DNA from: Levilactobacillus tangyuanensis
GTDB taxonomy: Bacteria > Bacillota > Bacilli > Lactobacillales > Lactobacillaceae
Direction of reading: 5' to 3'
DNA: 64,000 nt
Assembly: GCF_003946545.1 (NCBI RefSeq)
Contig: NZ_RHOA01000002.1
Coordinates: forward strand, 186,001-250,000
Position numbers and translations under genes: made by a program. The notes below the pieces were generated by a model, which worked only from the letters and a program-made list of their open reading frames with translations, was not told the DNA's origin and did no database searches. Below are positions 41,923 to 50,866 of this stretch, one piece after another; position 1 is the stretch's first letter, and each line of letters begins with the position of its first letter.

Positions 41923-43305
41923 TTGCAGTCCACAAAATCCGCAACACCAGTATCGTCAACCGAATCTACCGCCGACGCGGCACTACCACTATGGCGAGCA
42001 GCCATTCTGGGGTTTCAGCATTTATTAGCCATGTATTCCGGTGACGTCCTGGTTCCCCTTTTGATTGGGGGCGCGTTACATTTCAATGCCATGCAAATGG
42101 CCTACTTAATCAGCGCGGATATCTTCATGTGTGGGGTTGCAACCCTGCTTCAACTCAAGCGCACACCGCTAACCGGGATTGGCCTGCCGGTCGTCCTTGG
42201 GTGTGCCGTTCAAGCCGTCACACCCCTGAGTGCGATCGGCACGCAATACGGCGTTGGCGCCATGTATGGCGCTATTATCAGTGCCGGAATCTTTGTCTTC
42301 CTGAGTGCCGGCTGGTTCTCGAAGATTAAGTCACTCTTTCCACCCGTTGTGACCGGTTCCCTGATTACCATCATCGGGTTCACCCTGATTCCCGTTGGTT
42401 TTCAGGATCTTGGTGGTGGGAGTGCCACGGCCAAGAACTTTGGCGATCCCAAGTTCTTACTGGTCGGCTTCCTGACCATGGGGATCATTCTCGGGTTGAA
42501 CGCCTTTGCTAAGGGCTTCATGAAGTCACTGGCCATCCTGGCCGGTATCTTAATCGGCACGTTTATCGCGGCTGCCATGGGCATGGTTAACCTCAGCGCC
42601 GTTGATCAAGCCAATTGGTTCCATTTGCCCCAATTCTTCTACTTTGGCACGCCCAAATTCGAATGGTCTTCCATCCTAACCATGATCCTGGTATCCCTGA
42701 CCACCATGGTTGAGTCCACCGGGGTCTTCTTCGCCCTGGCCGACATCACCGGGAAGAAGCTGAACGAACAAGACTTGAAGCGCGGCTACCGGGCCGAGGG
42801 CATCGCCGTGATTCTGGGCGGCCTGTTCAATACCTTCCCTTATTCCACCTTCTCCGAAAACGTTGGCGTCGTTCAGCTTTCCGGGGTCAAGACGCGCAAG
42901 CCCCTCTACTTTTCAGCACTCTTCTTAATTCTGTTGGGCCTGCTGCCAAAGATTGGCGCCCTGGCCACGGTCATCCCCGACCCCGTCCTGGGTGGTGCCA
43001 TGATCGTCATGTTTGGGATGGTCGGTGTCCAAGGGATTCGGATGCTCCAACAGGTCGACTTCCAAAATAACAACAACCTCCTAGTCTCGGCTATTTCCAT
43101 TGGTTTGGGCTTGGGCGTCACCGTCTACCCCCAGATTTTCCAGGCACTGCCCCAATCACTGCAAATCATCATGAACAATGGGGTGGTCATCGGCAGCTTC
43201 TCCGCCGTCATTCTGAATGTCATTTTCAACTTACGGTCCCAACGCACGCCTGCATCGGCGCAGGCCCAGATGAATACCGACGCACAACCTAAAACAAAAG
43301 CTTAA
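41923..43305 (+). CDS. pbuX: Xanthine/uracil permease family transporter (NCS2)
   Basis: A 460-residue NCS2 nucleobase:cation symporter with 14 membrane segments. The early helix LAMYSGDVLVPLLIG, GIGLPVVLGCAVQAVTPL, and the VESTGVFFALADITGK segment with the substrate-binding Glu are all visible, and FPYSTFSENVGVVQLSGVKTR (split: FPYSTFSENVG, VVQLSGVKTR) is the NCS2 signature. Control by a guanine-type riboswitch points to xanthine or guanine uptake. I use TTG 41923, because AAGGAGG lies 7 nt before it and within the longer frame. The symbol follows the riboswitch context and is tentative. Terminator downstream. Confidence 0.88.
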   Translation: MQSTKSATPVSSTESTADAALPLWRAAILGFQHLLAMYSGDVLVPLLIGGALHFNAMQMAYLISADIFMCGVATLLQLKRTPLTGIGLPVVLGCAVQAVTPLSAIGTQYGVGAMYGAIISAGIFVFLSAGWFSKIKSLFPPVVTGSLITIIGFTLIPVGFQDLGGGSATAKNFGDPKFLLVGFLTMGIILGLNAFAKGFMKSLAILAGILIGTFIAAAMGMVNLSAVDQANWFHLPQFFYFGTPKFEWSSILTMILVSLTTMVESTGVFFALADITGKKLNEQDLKRGYRAEGIAVILGGLFNTFPYSTFSENVGVVQLSGVKTRKPLYFSALFLILLGLLPKIGALATVIPDPVLGGAMIVMFGMVGVQGIRMLQQVDFQNNNNLLVSAISIGLGLGVTVYPQIFQALPQSLQIIMNNGVVIGSFSAVILNVIFNLRSQRTPASAQAQMNTDAQPKTKA

Positions 43306-43310
43306 GCCTC

Positions 43311-43346
43311 ACACCCGCCACGGTAAATACCATGGCGGGTGTTTTT
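43311..43346 (+). terminator. Terminator of the purine permease gene
   Basis: ACACCCGCCA / TGGCGGGTGT stem with inner GGTA/TACC and a T run. Confidence 0.88.
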
Positions 43347-43393
43347 AGATATTATGCTTCTTATACCAAATTCCCCCTCCCCCGTGACTTTCT

Positions 43394-43423
43394 TTGGCTT
43401 ACCTTAACCGCAACAGGTATAAT
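43394..43423 (+). promoter_or_regulatory. Promoter of the ABC exporter operon
   Basis: TTGGCT (43394-43399), 18-nt spacer, TATAAT (43418-43423), 32 bp before the ATG. Confidence 0.65.
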
Positions 43424-43454
43424 AGTCCTATCATTATCACCGAGGAGAATTGCC

Positions 43455-44351
43455 ATGCTAAGTATTCAGCATATCAGCAAAAAATTTGCCACGGTTCAGG
43501 CGTTGGACGACGTCAGCTTTGACGTACCCGATGGCCAAATCTTAGGATTGATTGGGCAAAACGGGGCCGGCAAGTCGACCACCTTTCACAGCATCCTGAA
43601 CTTTATTCAATTCGAAGGTCAAATCACCTGGCGCGATGCCCCGCTGTCGACTGACAGTTTCGATGACATTGGGTATCTGCCTGAGGAACGCAGCCTGTTA
43701 CCCAAGCTAACCATCGAACAACAGATCGTGTATTTGGCCCGGCTCAAGGGACAATCGGCCAAGACAACCCGACCACAGATCGACGACTGGCTGGAACGGT
43801 TCAACGTCAAGGGAACCCGTCGCAGCAAGATCAAAGATCTTTCAAAAGGAAATCAACAAAAGGTGCAGTTAATTTGTACCCTCATTCATCATCCCAAGCT
43901 ACTCATTCTCGATGAACCCTTCAGCGGCCTCGATCCCGTAAACGCCGACCTGTTAAAACAGGCAATTATCGCCGCAAAGAACGAAGGCGCCGCCATCATT
44001 TTCTCCAGCCACGACATGGAACACGTGACGGCCCTGTGTGACCGATTGGTCATGCTGCGCCACGGTAAAGTGGTCTTACACGGCACCCTGGATGATGTCC
44101 GTAACCAATTTGGCAAGACCCAACTGAGTGTCACCACCGACTGGTCGGCCGCCGACCTGGCCGCCCTCGACCACGTCACCCAGGTCATTCACGGTCATAC
44201 GAACCACTACCTGCTCCATCTCGATGATCCGGCTGCCGGGCCAGCTATCTTCGATGCCCTGACGCACGGCCATTACATCGAAGAATTTAGCCAACAGCCG
44301 CCCACTCTGGACGAAATCTTCCGCTTGAAAGTAGGTGAGGAACATGACTAA
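43455..44351 (+). CDS. ABC transporter ATP-binding protein (NatA-like exporter)
   Basis: A 298-residue ATPase of the DrrA/NatA class. Walker A is GQNGAGKST (residues 36-44), the signature LSKGNQQKV, Walker B LLILDEPFSGLDP and the switch SSHDMEH. The C-terminal 80 residues form the extra domain typical of exporters. GAGGAG precedes ATG 43455; the 41 residues upstream in the open frame cover the promoter and are not translated. It overlaps the permease gene by 8 nt. The pair resembles sodium or drug exporters (NatAB), cargo unknown. Confidence 0.88.
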   Translation: MLSIQHISKKFATVQALDDVSFDVPDGQILGLIGQNGAGKSTTFHSILNFIQFEGQITWRDAPLSTDSFDDIGYLPEERSLLPKLTIEQQIVYLARLKGQSAKTTRPQIDDWLERFNVKGTRRSKIKDLSKGNQQKVQLICTLIHHPKLLILDEPFSGLDPVNADLLKQAIIAAKNEGAAIIFSSHDMEHVTALCDRLVMLRHGKVVLHGTLDDVRNQFGKTQLSVTTDWSAADLAALDHVTQVIHGHTNHYLLHLDDPAAGPAIFDALTHGHYIEEFSQQPPTLDEIFRLKVGEEHD

Positions 44352-45561
44352 GACCTGGGTTGTGATGTTTGAAACGTATCTACGGCAAATCAAGACCTGG
44401 AGCTTTCTGTTCATGATTCTCGGTCCCTTCCTGATGTTCGGCCTAACCGCCGGCCTCAGTTACCTGTCCGCCGACAGCGCCAAAAGCAGTCAACAGCTGG
44501 CCGTCATCAGTCAGTCGGCGCCCTTACGCCAGGCTTATATCAAGAGCCATGGGGATGGGCTGAACACCAAGATCACCACGACCAGCCAGGCAAAAAAGGC
44601 CGTGAAGGCCAACCATCTCGCTGGCTACCTTGTGCTCAGTGTCGATAAGCAACAGATTCGGGGCGACTTCCACGGCACCCAGGCCCTCTCAGGTGGCCAA
44701 CGGGCCCAGGTGCAGAACTTTCTAAGCGCCTATCAGGCGCAAGCCAACACCGTACAAGCCAAGTTAACCGCCAAACAACAGGCCGTCTTGAATCGAACAC
44801 CAACCTTGGCATCCCACATTTCAACCAAGAGTGGGACGGCAAATGCCGTTAAGGTCGCGTCTTTCTGGGCCTTTGTCACCCTGCTCTACATTATTCTGAT
44901 TACCTACTCCTCCATCACCGCCCAAGAAATTGCCGCGGATAAGGGAACAAAATTAATGGAGGTCATCTTCTCCAGTACCACGGCTACCAGCTACTTTGTT
45001 GGGAAGATCGGCGGAATTCTGTTGATGATTCTGACGCAAATCGCCGTCTACCTGGTCGGTGGTGCGGCGGCCTATCAATGGGCCGGTAACAGTCGTACCT
45101 TCAAGCCCTTCTTGACCAGCAATCGCTCGTTAATCGACGGCATCCTGCACAACTTTCTCAGTATCAACCTGCTATACCTGTTCCTTGGTGTCGTCATCTT
45201 CATCCTATTGGCGGCCTACAGTGGGGCCCTGGTTTCCAAGGCCGAGGATGCCTCGAAGGCGGCTCAGCCAACGGTTATGTTGGGAATGCTCGTCTTCTTC
45301 ACCACCTTCCCCTTCCAAAACAACCTGGATGCCATCCCGGTTAAGATTCTTTCCTATGTCCCGTTCTTCTCCTCATACTTCATGCCATTGCGACTAATCA
45401 ACGGCACAACCAGCGCGTGGGAAGTCGTCATTTCCCTGGTCATTCTTCTGGCGGCAATTGCGGCAGGGGCGCTCATGATCGGCAAACACTATCAACGACT
45501 CATGTTGCAAAACGATAATCGTTCTCTGTGGCAACAGCTCTTACATCGAAAACATTCATAG
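44344..45561 (+). CDS. ABC-2 type permease (NatB-like)
   Basis: A 405-residue ABC-2 permease. One helix near residues 20-40 is followed by an extracellular domain of about 130 residues (peptidase-fold like, as in NatB/YhaP), then five or six helices from about 175. ITAQEIAADKGTKLMEVIFSS (split: ITAQEIAADKG, TKLMEVIFSS) is the cytoplasmic ABC-2 motif that contacts the ATPase. Start ATG 44344 lies within the end of the ATPase gene with GTGAGG before it. Its partner is the preceding gene. Confidence 0.87.
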   Translation: MTKTWVVMFETYLRQIKTWSFLFMILGPFLMFGLTAGLSYLSADSAKSSQQLAVISQSAPLRQAYIKSHGDGLNTKITTTSQAKKAVKANHLAGYLVLSVDKQQIRGDFHGTQALSGGQRAQVQNFLSAYQAQANTVQAKLTAKQQAVLNRTPTLASHISTKSGTANAVKVASFWAFVTLLYIILITYSSITAQEIAADKGTKLMEVIFSSTTATSYFVGKIGGILLMILTQIAVYLVGGAAAYQWAGNSRTFKPFLTSNRSLIDGILHNFLSINLLYLFLGVVIFILLAAYSGALVSKAEDASKAAQPTVMLGMLVFFTTFPFQNNLDAIPVKILSYVPFFSSYFMPLRLINGTTSAWEVVISLVILLAAIAAGALMIGKHYQRLMLQNDNRSLWQQLLHRKHS

Positions 45562-45581
45562 TCACTTAACTAAATTCCCTC

Positions 45582-45609
45582 TTAACGTCTGATTGTGGCG
45601 TGGTATAAT
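45582..45609 (+). promoter_or_regulatory. tRNA-Ala promoter
   Basis: TTAACG (45582-45587), 16-nt spacer, extended -10 TGGTATAAT (45601-45609), about 16 bp before the tRNA. Confidence 0.7.
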
Positions 45610-45624
45610 TAAGAGAGAATTTAG

Positions 45625-45697
45625 GGGCCCTTAGCTCAGCTGGGAGAGCGCCTGCTTCGCATGCAGGAGGTCGTCGGTTCAAATCCGGTAGGGTCCA
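45625..45697 (+). tRNA. tRNA-Ala (anticodon CGC)
   Basis: A 73-nt cloverleaf. Acceptor arms GGGCCCT and AGGGTCC pair with a G3-U70 wobble, the alanine identity element, then discriminator A. The anticodon stem CCTGC/GCAGG holds the loop TTCGCAT, so the anticodon is CGC, reading GCG. T-loop TTCAAAT is standard. CCA is not encoded. The gene is a single tRNA unit with its own promoter and terminator, not in a cluster. Confidence 0.95.
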
Positions 45698-45724
45698 TTG
45701 AACATGCGTCTCAGAGAAAAACAA

Positions 45725-45773
45725 GCGACAAAAAAGGCGTGAGCTAAAATTTAGCTCACGCCTTTTTTGTCGC
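45725..45773. terminator. tRNA terminator: perfect 24-bp palindrome
   Basis: Arms 45725-45748 and 45750-45773 are exact inverse complements around one central A, and include the A and T tracts on each side, so the element ends transcription on both strands. Confidence 0.88.
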
Positions 45774-45864
45774 CGTTAAGTTCCCTACCAGTCTCCCGAC
45801 TCTAGCGTCAATTGGGCCACCATCGCCCACAGTTACGGGACTAGAGTATCCGGTTAAATTTTCC
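45774..45864. other. Intergenic segment without a gene
   Basis: No ORF with a ribosome site and no strong repeat seen here; part of the 340-bp gap between the tRNA and the hydrolase gene. Confidence 0.5.
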
Positions 45865-45905
45865 AAGTTACAATTCTTGATAATTGTAACTTTATGAGTT
45901 AGAAT
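45865..45905 (+). promoter_or_regulatory. Operator palindrome and promoter of the hydrolase gene
   Basis: An 11-bp inverted repeat AAGTTACAATT / AATTGTAACTT (45865-45875 and 45882-45892, 6-nt gap) overlaps the -35 TTGATA (45877-45882); -10 TAGAAT is at 45900-45905 after 17 nt. The layout is that of a dimeric repressor site of HxlR, MarR or TetR type. No such regulator gene is adjacent. Confidence 0.7.
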
Positions 45906-46035
45906 TAGTTTAATCATTAAATAAACGAACAACTATGGTTCATTGCCTACTGAAAAACTGCCGCCCGTTGCCCCATAAACTATCGATACTCCATGAACAA
46001 AGTCGTCACTTACTTTGCTGGAAAGGAATAATCCA

Positions 46036-46872
46036 ATGACCTCATACATTAATGTCCCCACCAAGACCCTTGTCACCCCGGAAAACAAAACCTTCGCCTA
46101 TCGTGAAATCGGCGTAGACTCAACTGTCCCAGTAATCGGCCTCGTACACCTGTCCGGTAATCTCGATAATTGGCAGCCCGCCGTTATCGACGGTCTCGCC
46201 AAAGAACACCGGCTAATCCTCCCCGACTACCAAGGCGTCGGTGGTTCCGGGGGCAAGGCGACCGCAACCATCCAAGGGATGGCCGAAGAAATTCGCGAGT
46301 TTATCCACGCCCTCGGCTTTAAACAGGTCGACCTGTTTGGGTTTTCCATGGGTGGTTTCGTTGCCCAAGAAGTGATCAACCAGGAACCCTCGTTGGTTCG
46401 ACGCGCCCTGCTGACCGGAACCGGTCCCCGTGGCGGCCAAGGAATTGGCGATGTCACTAAGATTTCCGACCGGTCATTAGCAAGAGCCCTGGTCACCTTC
46501 ACTGACATTAAGACCTACCTCTTCTTCACCCGGACAACCAATGGCAAGCAACAGGCCGTCAAATTTTTAAAGAGCCTGAAGGAACGGCAGACCGGCCGGG
46601 ACCGCTCCATCGGTTGGCGCGCCTACCGGACGCAACTGAACGCCATTCATCAATGGAGTACGGAACAACCCATTAATTTCTCCCGGCTCGAAACGCCGGT
46701 CCTAGTGGCTAACGGTGATAGTGACGCCATGGTCCCCACCCGGCCTAACAGCTACGACCTGGCCAAGGCCTTCAAGAATAGCCAGCTCATTATTTACCCG
46801 GATGCCGGTCACGCGGGTGTCTTCCAATTCGGCAAAGACTTCGTCAAGCAAGCTAACCAATTCTTAAAATAG
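46036..46872 (+). CDS. Alpha/beta hydrolase
   Basis: A 278-residue alpha/beta hydrolase without signal peptide. The HLSGNLDNW oxyanion segment, nucleophile elbow GFSMGG near residue 112, acid in LVANGDSDAMVPT and His in YPDAGHAGVFQF make a full catalytic set. The sequence style is that of hydrolases induced together with redox or quinone stress genes in lactobacilli, where a palindromic HxlR/MarR site controls expression. AAAGGAATAATCC precedes ATG 46036. Substrate unknown. Monocistronic with a terminator about 50 bp downstream. Confidence 0.85.
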   Translation: MTSYINVPTKTLVTPENKTFAYREIGVDSTVPVIGLVHLSGNLDNWQPAVIDGLAKEHRLILPDYQGVGGSGGKATATIQGMAEEIREFIHALGFKQVDLFGFSMGGFVAQEVINQEPSLVRRALLTGTGPRGGQGIGDVTKISDRSLARALVTFTDIKTYLFFTRTTNGKQQAVKFLKSLKERQTGRDRSIGWRAYRTQLNAIHQWSTEQPINFSRLETPVLVANGDSDAMVPTRPNSYDLAKAFKNSQLIIYPDAGHAGVFQFGKDFVKQANQFLK

Positions 46873-46921
46873 TCGTCGCACAATGGCAACGGCCAGATAT
46901 TAAGCCCTAGGCGGCTTAGGT

Positions 46922-46951
46922 GCAGCTAACCAATGTGTTAGCTGCTTTTTT
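46922..46951 (+). terminator. Terminator of the alpha/beta hydrolase gene
   Basis: GCAGCTAAC / GTTAGCTGC stem and six T. Confidence 0.88.
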
Positions 46952-47054
46952 GATCTCACCCTCATGGTCTCACGATTCACAGGATCGTCCGTCCTGATGG
47001 TAACACGTCACAGGAAAGGTCAATGACCCCAATCGCCACAATCAGTCCATCAAT

Positions 47055-47389
47055 GACGTTGTGAAAATCGGTCACGACCCCTACGCTACCGCGTTCGCGA
47101 CGTCAATCATCATGCCAAGTCGAATGGTCGCACCGGTTATCTGACCGCTAACGCAGGCCTCGTGGCACCAACCTACTACGCCACTGCGCCCAAACACGTT
47201 CGCGTTCTTAATTCACACGGCGTGAATGCCTACCGTTCCAGCAAGCTAGCTGGTAAGGCCATGAGGTATTACCGTGTCGGCCAAGTCTTGAAAATTAAGA
47301 CCATCAAGCATTATCATTTGACCACCCGCTTCCAATTAACCAATGGCCACTACATCACCGCTAACAAGACCCTGGTGATTAAGAAGTAA
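47055..47389 (+). pseudogene. Remnant of a DUF5776 surface-protein repeat region
   Basis: The plus frame reading RTGYLTANAGLV, then APTYYATAPKHVRV, and LKIKTIKHYHLTTRFQLTNG (split at LKIKTIK / HYHLTTRFQLTNG) with final YITANKTLVIKK is a DUF5776/SLAP-like repeat, normally found at the C-terminus of large secreted lactobacillar surface proteins. Upstream the frame closes at a TGA near 47052 and no start, ribosome site or signal peptide exists. An adjoining frame (VVKIGHDPYAT) looks like a shifted piece of a preceding repeat. It is therefore a decayed end of a lost gene. An internal GTG at 47162 could give 75 residues, but there is no ribosome site. Confidence 0.65.
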
Positions 47390-47391
47390 TC

Positions 47392-47429
47392 AAAAACGCC
47401 CGCGAACATTAACCTTCGCCGGCGTTTTT
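47392..47429. terminator. Terminator after the DUF5776 remnant
   Basis: AAAACGCC / GGCGTTTT stem with T run, also usable by the convergent TMEM175 gene. Confidence 0.7.
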
Positions 47430-47441
47430 ATTTGGCTTCAT

Positions 47442-48032
47442 TTAAAATAACTGGTCACTGTCATTTGGTGTGTAAATGGCCATCACGATCAATTCAATCA
47501 AGGTGAAGACCAGGCAGATTGGTGGCCAGAAATGAATCGTCCCCATCACAGCCATCCAAATGACCCAAAACCACCAACGCGTGTTCATCCGATAGACCGA
47601 CATGTGCCGAATCTTAGTGGCAACCTTGGGCTGGTCCGTCCGATTCGCGGCCACGATAACGTATGAAAGTAGCGCATAGGCCAGTTGCCACAAGGTAAAA
47701 ATTAGAAAATAGAACAATTCCGGTTGTGACCGGTCGATAAACCGGCCGGCCCAGGCCGTCGAGACCGGCAACATCGCCATCACCAGAATCCACAGATTGT
47801 TGGCCCAATAGATCCCCTTCGTCACCCGCTTAGTCAGCGAAAACATGTAATGGTGGTTGTACCAGGCCACCCCAATGAACAGAAAACTGATGAGGTAGGC
47901 AATCAGATAACTCCAATCAGCCGCAAGTGCCGAGAAGGTCGGCTCCTCCGGGGTCTTAAACTCCAACACCATAATGGTTAAAATAATGGCCACCACCGCA
48001 TCGGTAAACGCTTCAACTCGTCCTTTATTCAT
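47442..48032 (-). CDS. TMEM175 family (DUF1211) membrane protein
   Basis: A 196-residue protein with six helices. It opens with RVEAFTDAVVAIILTIMVLE, the first-helix signature of prokaryotic TMEM175 potassium channels (R-x-x-x-F-S/T-D). The mid segment FIGVAWYNHHYMF is also characteristic. In bacteria these form tetrameric, weakly selective K+ channels. The C-terminal helices are amphipathic. The gene is monocistronic, facing the terminator at 47392-47429. Family certain, physiological role open. Confidence 0.87.
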   Translation of the reverse strand: MNKGRVEAFTDAVVAIILTIMVLEFKTPEEPTFSALAADWSYLIAYLISFLFIGVAWYNHHYMFSLTKRVTKGIYWANNLWILVMAMLPVSTAWAGRFIDRSQPELFYFLIFTLWQLAYALLSYVIVAANRTDQPKVATKIRHMSVYRMNTRWWFWVIWMAVMGTIHFWPPICLVFTLIELIVMAIYTPNDSDQLF

Positions 48033-48145
48033 TCGCGTACTCTCCTAATAAATTTCATTATTACCAGATTAGCACTTTACTGTCCTCACACAACCATTTA
48101 CGCCCTGGATTACCGGCTTTACGTCAATACACCATTTTGGGCCAA

Positions 48146-48181
48146 ACAAAAACCATCCATGAAATGGTCGTCATGAATGGT
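48146..48181 (-). terminator. Terminator overlapping the stop of the YcxB-like gene
   Basis: Minus strand ACCATTCATG / CATGGATGGT stem followed by TTTTTG. The TGA stop of the gene (48173-48171) lies inside the stem. Confidence 0.7.
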
Positions 48182-48671
48182 GGCTTCCGTGCTGCTTTTT
48201 AGCCAACTGAGTCAAAAAGCGCCGTAAATCAACCGGCAATTCTTGCTTCCTAAATAGTAACGTCCGGTGTCGGTTCAACCGCAGATAGAAGGCTGAATGG
48301 GTCTTCTTAACGCGATACAGTTGTTGGTAATAAATGGTCGTGGATTCATTAAAGTAATGCATAACCACTCGGTCATCGAAGAACGCAAAGGTTGTCGGAC
48401 CATCCCAAATATTTTGCCACTGCTGCAAATACTGATGCGCCCAGCGATTGCCATAGTAAGTTATGTAGGCGATCTCTGCGGCAACTAGAATAAGCGTTTC
48501 ACCACTAATCCAACCCAGTGGCAGCAACGCCGTGTAGTACTCCGTACAGGTCAGAATAATCCATAGTGGTGTCAGCAGGGCCAATAAGTTGCGACCCGTC
48601 GTGTGCCAAAATAAGCGTCGAACATCGCTCAATGTATACTCCAGCGTGACCGTCATTGGTTCATTTTCCAT
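48171..48671 (-). CDS. YcxB-like membrane protein
   Basis: A 166-residue protein with two membrane helices (about 32-50 and 55-75) and a C-terminal cytoplasmic domain. The WDGPTTFAFFDDRVVMHYFNEST (split: WDGPTTFAFFDD, RVVMHYFNEST) and YYQQLYRVKKTHSAFYL segments match the YcxB-like C-terminal domain, whose function is unknown. I use ATG 48671 with AAAGGAGG upstream. A possible 41-codon reading frame ends 30 bp before it on the same strand. Confidence 0.75.
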   Translation of the reverse strand: MENEPMTVTLEYTLSDVRRLFWHTTGRNLLALLTPLWIILTCTEYYTALLPLGWISGETLILVAAEIAYITYYGNRWAHQYLQQWQNIWDGPTTFAFFDDRVVMHYFNESTTIYYQQLYRVKKTHSAFYLRLNRHRTLLFRKQELPVDLRRFLTQLAKKQHGSHHS

Positions 48672-48702
48672 TAACCCCACCTCCTTTGTGACATTAAATC
48701 AA

Positions 48703-48828
48703 TTATAATCCAAATTGTTTCAGAAGCCAGTCAGTTCGAATAAGTTCTGTCCACGGCAGACGACGGTTGACGGTCACATTACCGATAACCGTTGCCCATA
48801 GAATCGCGGTCGCGATGCCCATTGCCAT
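48703..48828 (-). CDS. Possible small membrane protein (41 aa), doubtful
   Basis: An open frame on the minus strand reads MAMGIATAILWATVIGN, then VTVNRRLPWTELIRTDW and LLKQFGL, with one hydrophobic helix and an amphipathic tail. It ends about 30 bp before the YcxB-like gene and could be cotranscribed. There is no convincing ribosome site, so it may be a remnant or chance frame. Confidence 0.25.
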   Translation of the reverse strand: MAMGIATAILWATVIGNVTVNRRLPWTELIRTDWLLKQFGL

Positions 48829-48888
48829 CGCCGCTAGTTCATTGAAAAAGTTGCGTATCTGTTCATTTCATTTTAAGTCTAAACCCGC

Positions 48889-48894
48889 TATAAT
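48889..48894 (+). promoter_or_regulatory. -10 element of the pot operon
   Basis: TATAAT 57 bp before potA; the -35 is weak (TTTCAT at 17 nt). Confidence 0.5.
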
Positions 48895-48951
48895 TAACAG
48901 AGTTGAAACCGTTTTATTAAACGGAAATTTTCTATAAGAGGAGGTGCCCTG

Positions 48952-50064
48952 ATGACCGAACCAATTGTTGAACTTGAACAGGTCACCAAAAGCTACGGGA
49001 CTCACACGGTCCTAAAGGACATTAGTATCACACTTGAACCGGGAAAGTTTTACACCCTCCTGGGACCTTCCGGCTGTGGTAAGACCACCATTCTCAGAAC
49101 CATCTCCGGTTTTACCTCAGTCACCTCGGGCAACGTCCTATTCAACGGGAAACGAATCAACGAGGTTCCCGCCAACAAACGTAACGTTAACACGGTCTTT
49201 CAAGACTACGCCCTCTTTCCACACATGACGGTCGCAGAAAATGTGGCCTTTGGCCTGACGCTTAAAAAGATGCCCAAGGACCAAATTGCCGAACGGGTGG
49301 CCAACGCCCTGAAATTGGTCCAACTTGCCGAATTCGGTGACCGGGCCATCGATGAACTTTCCGGTGGACAACAACAACGGATCGCGATTGCGCGGGCCAT
49401 TGTCATGCAGCCACAGGTTCTGCTCCTCGACGAACCCCTATCGGCTTTGGATGCCAAGCTCCGTCGCGAAATGCAATACGAACTGCGTGACCTGCAGCAA
49501 CGTTTAGGCATTACTTTTCTCTTCGTGACCCATGATCAAGAGGAAGCTCTCGCCATGAGCGATGAGATCTTTGTCATGAATAACGGCGAGGTCCTCCAAA
49601 GTGGCTCTCCCGTTGATATTTATGATGAACCGATTAATCATTTTGTCGCCGACTTCATTGGCGAGAGTAATATCTTACCCGGAAAAATGATGGGTGATTA
49701 CCAGGTGGCCTTCGGTGGTCACCAATTTGAGTGCGCTGATGCCGGCATTCCAGCGCACGAACCCGTCGAAATTGTCATTCGACCGGAAGACCTCAATCTA
49801 ACCGAACCGGAACATGCCAAATTAAAGGTCACAATCGATACCCAACTCTTCCGTGGTGATTACTATGAAATCGCCGCGACGGACAGTTTGGGTAACGACT
49901 GGCTGATTCACTCCGTTAATCCCGCCGAGGATGGCGAAACCATCGGCATCACCTTCCGTCCACAGGACCTGCATGTCATGCGGTACGACGAGAAAGAAGA
50001 AGAGTTCGATGCTCGTCTAGAAACCTATGAGGGAACGGAGGATGATGACCTTGACGAAACGTAA
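48952..50064 (+). CDS. potA: Spermidine/putrescine ABC transporter ATPase
   Basis: A 370-residue ATPase with Walker [10 protein letters not shown] (residues 38-46), signature [25 protein letters not shown] and a C-terminal TOBE domain (about 240-345) that regulates uptake. Order and overlaps with potB, potC and potD identify the polyamine importer. A short acidic tail ([11 protein letters not shown]) follows the usual end. AGGAGG lies 7 nt before ATG 48952. The last codons contain the potB ribosome site. Confidence 0.92.
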   Translation: MTEPIVELEQVTKSYGTHTVLKDISITLEPGKFYTLLGPSGCGKTTILRTISGFTSVTSGNVLFNGKRINEVPANKRNVNTVFQDYALFPHMTVAENVAFGLTLKKMPKDQIAERVANALKLVQLAEFGDRAIDELSGGQQQRIAIARAIVMQPQVLLLDEPLSALDAKLRREMQYELRDLQQRLGITFLFVTHDQEEALAMSDEIFVMNNGEVLQSGSPVDIYDEPINHFVADFIGESNILPGKMMGDYQVAFGGHQFECADAGIPAHEPVEIVIRPEDLNLTEPEHAKLKVTIDTQLFRGDYYEIAATDSLGNDWLIHSVNPAEDGETIGITFRPQDLHVMRYDEKEEEFDARLETYEGTEDDDLDET

Positions 50065-50866
50065 GACCTGGTTTTACTTCATCCCCTATGGCCTCTGGTT
50101 GGCCCTCTTTGTCATTGCCCCATTGGCTCTCATCTTTTACCAATCCTTCTTTAGTCTCGACCATCATTTTACTTTCAGTAACTACACCACTTATTTCCAA
50201 TCGCTAACCTACTTAAAGATGACCCTCAACTCGGTCTGGTATGCCCTGTTGATCACGGTCTTTACTGGTCTGATCAGTTATCCCACGGCTTACTTCTTGC
50301 ATGGGTTGAAGCACCGTCAATTCTGGCTGTTGCTGGTTATCCTACCCACCTGGATTAATATCTTACTTAAGGCCTACGCTTTTATTGGAATTTTCAGCCA
50401 GGCGGGCCTCGCCAACCAATTTCTTAGCTTCATTGGCATCGGGCCGCAACAGATTCTATTCACCAATGCCAGCTTTATCTTCGTGGCAACCTACATCCAG
50501 ATTCCCTTCATGATCCTGCCCATTTACAATGCGCTCGACGACCTGAGTCCGGCCTTTATCAATGCCAGTCAGGACCTCGGCGCGAGCGGTTGGCAAACCT
50601 TCCGGCGGGTTATCTTTCCCTTGACCTTACCCGGTGTGAAGGCCGGTGTTCAAGCCGTGTTTATCCCCTCGCTATCCCTCTTCATGTTGACCCGCCTTAT
50701 CGGTGGCAACAAGGTGATTACCCTGGGGACGGCTATCGAAGAACACTTCCTCACGACCATGAATTGGGGCATGGGCTCAACCATTGGGGTTGTCCTCATC
50801 GTCGCCATGGTCATTGTGATGTTACTCACCGGCGACCAAAAACCGAAGGGGGGAACGCCACGATGA
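50042..50866 (+). CDS. potB: Spermidine/putrescine ABC transporter permease
   Basis: A 274-residue permease with six helices. The EAA loop, here [20 protein letters not shown] (residues 171-190), is the ATPase contact site. It overlaps potA by 23 nt. The start is uncertain: two ATGs at 50042 and 50045 sit right after GGAGG, and a TTG at 50051 has better spacing to it. I list the first ATG, which has GAGGG 8 nt further up. Works with PotC as the membrane channel. Confidence 0.88.
   Translation: MMTLTKRKTWFYFIPYGLWLALFVIAPLALIFYQSFFSLDHHFTFSNYTTYFQSLTYLKMTLNSVWYALLITVFTGLISYPTAYFLHGLKHRQFWLLLVILPTWINILLKAYAFIGIFSQAGLANQFLSFIGIGPQQILFTNASFIFVATYIQIPFMILPIYNALDDLSPAFINASQDLGASGWQTFRRVIFPLTLPGVKAGVQAVFIPSLSLFMLTRLIGGNKVITLGTAIEEHFLTTMNWGMGSTIGVVLIVAMVIVMLLTGDQKPKGGTPR

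Noticed and set aside
47162-47389. Intact 75-aa gene
   Set aside because: No ribosome site; the DUF5776 homology begins upstream of the GTG and is broken, so it is better read as a remnant.
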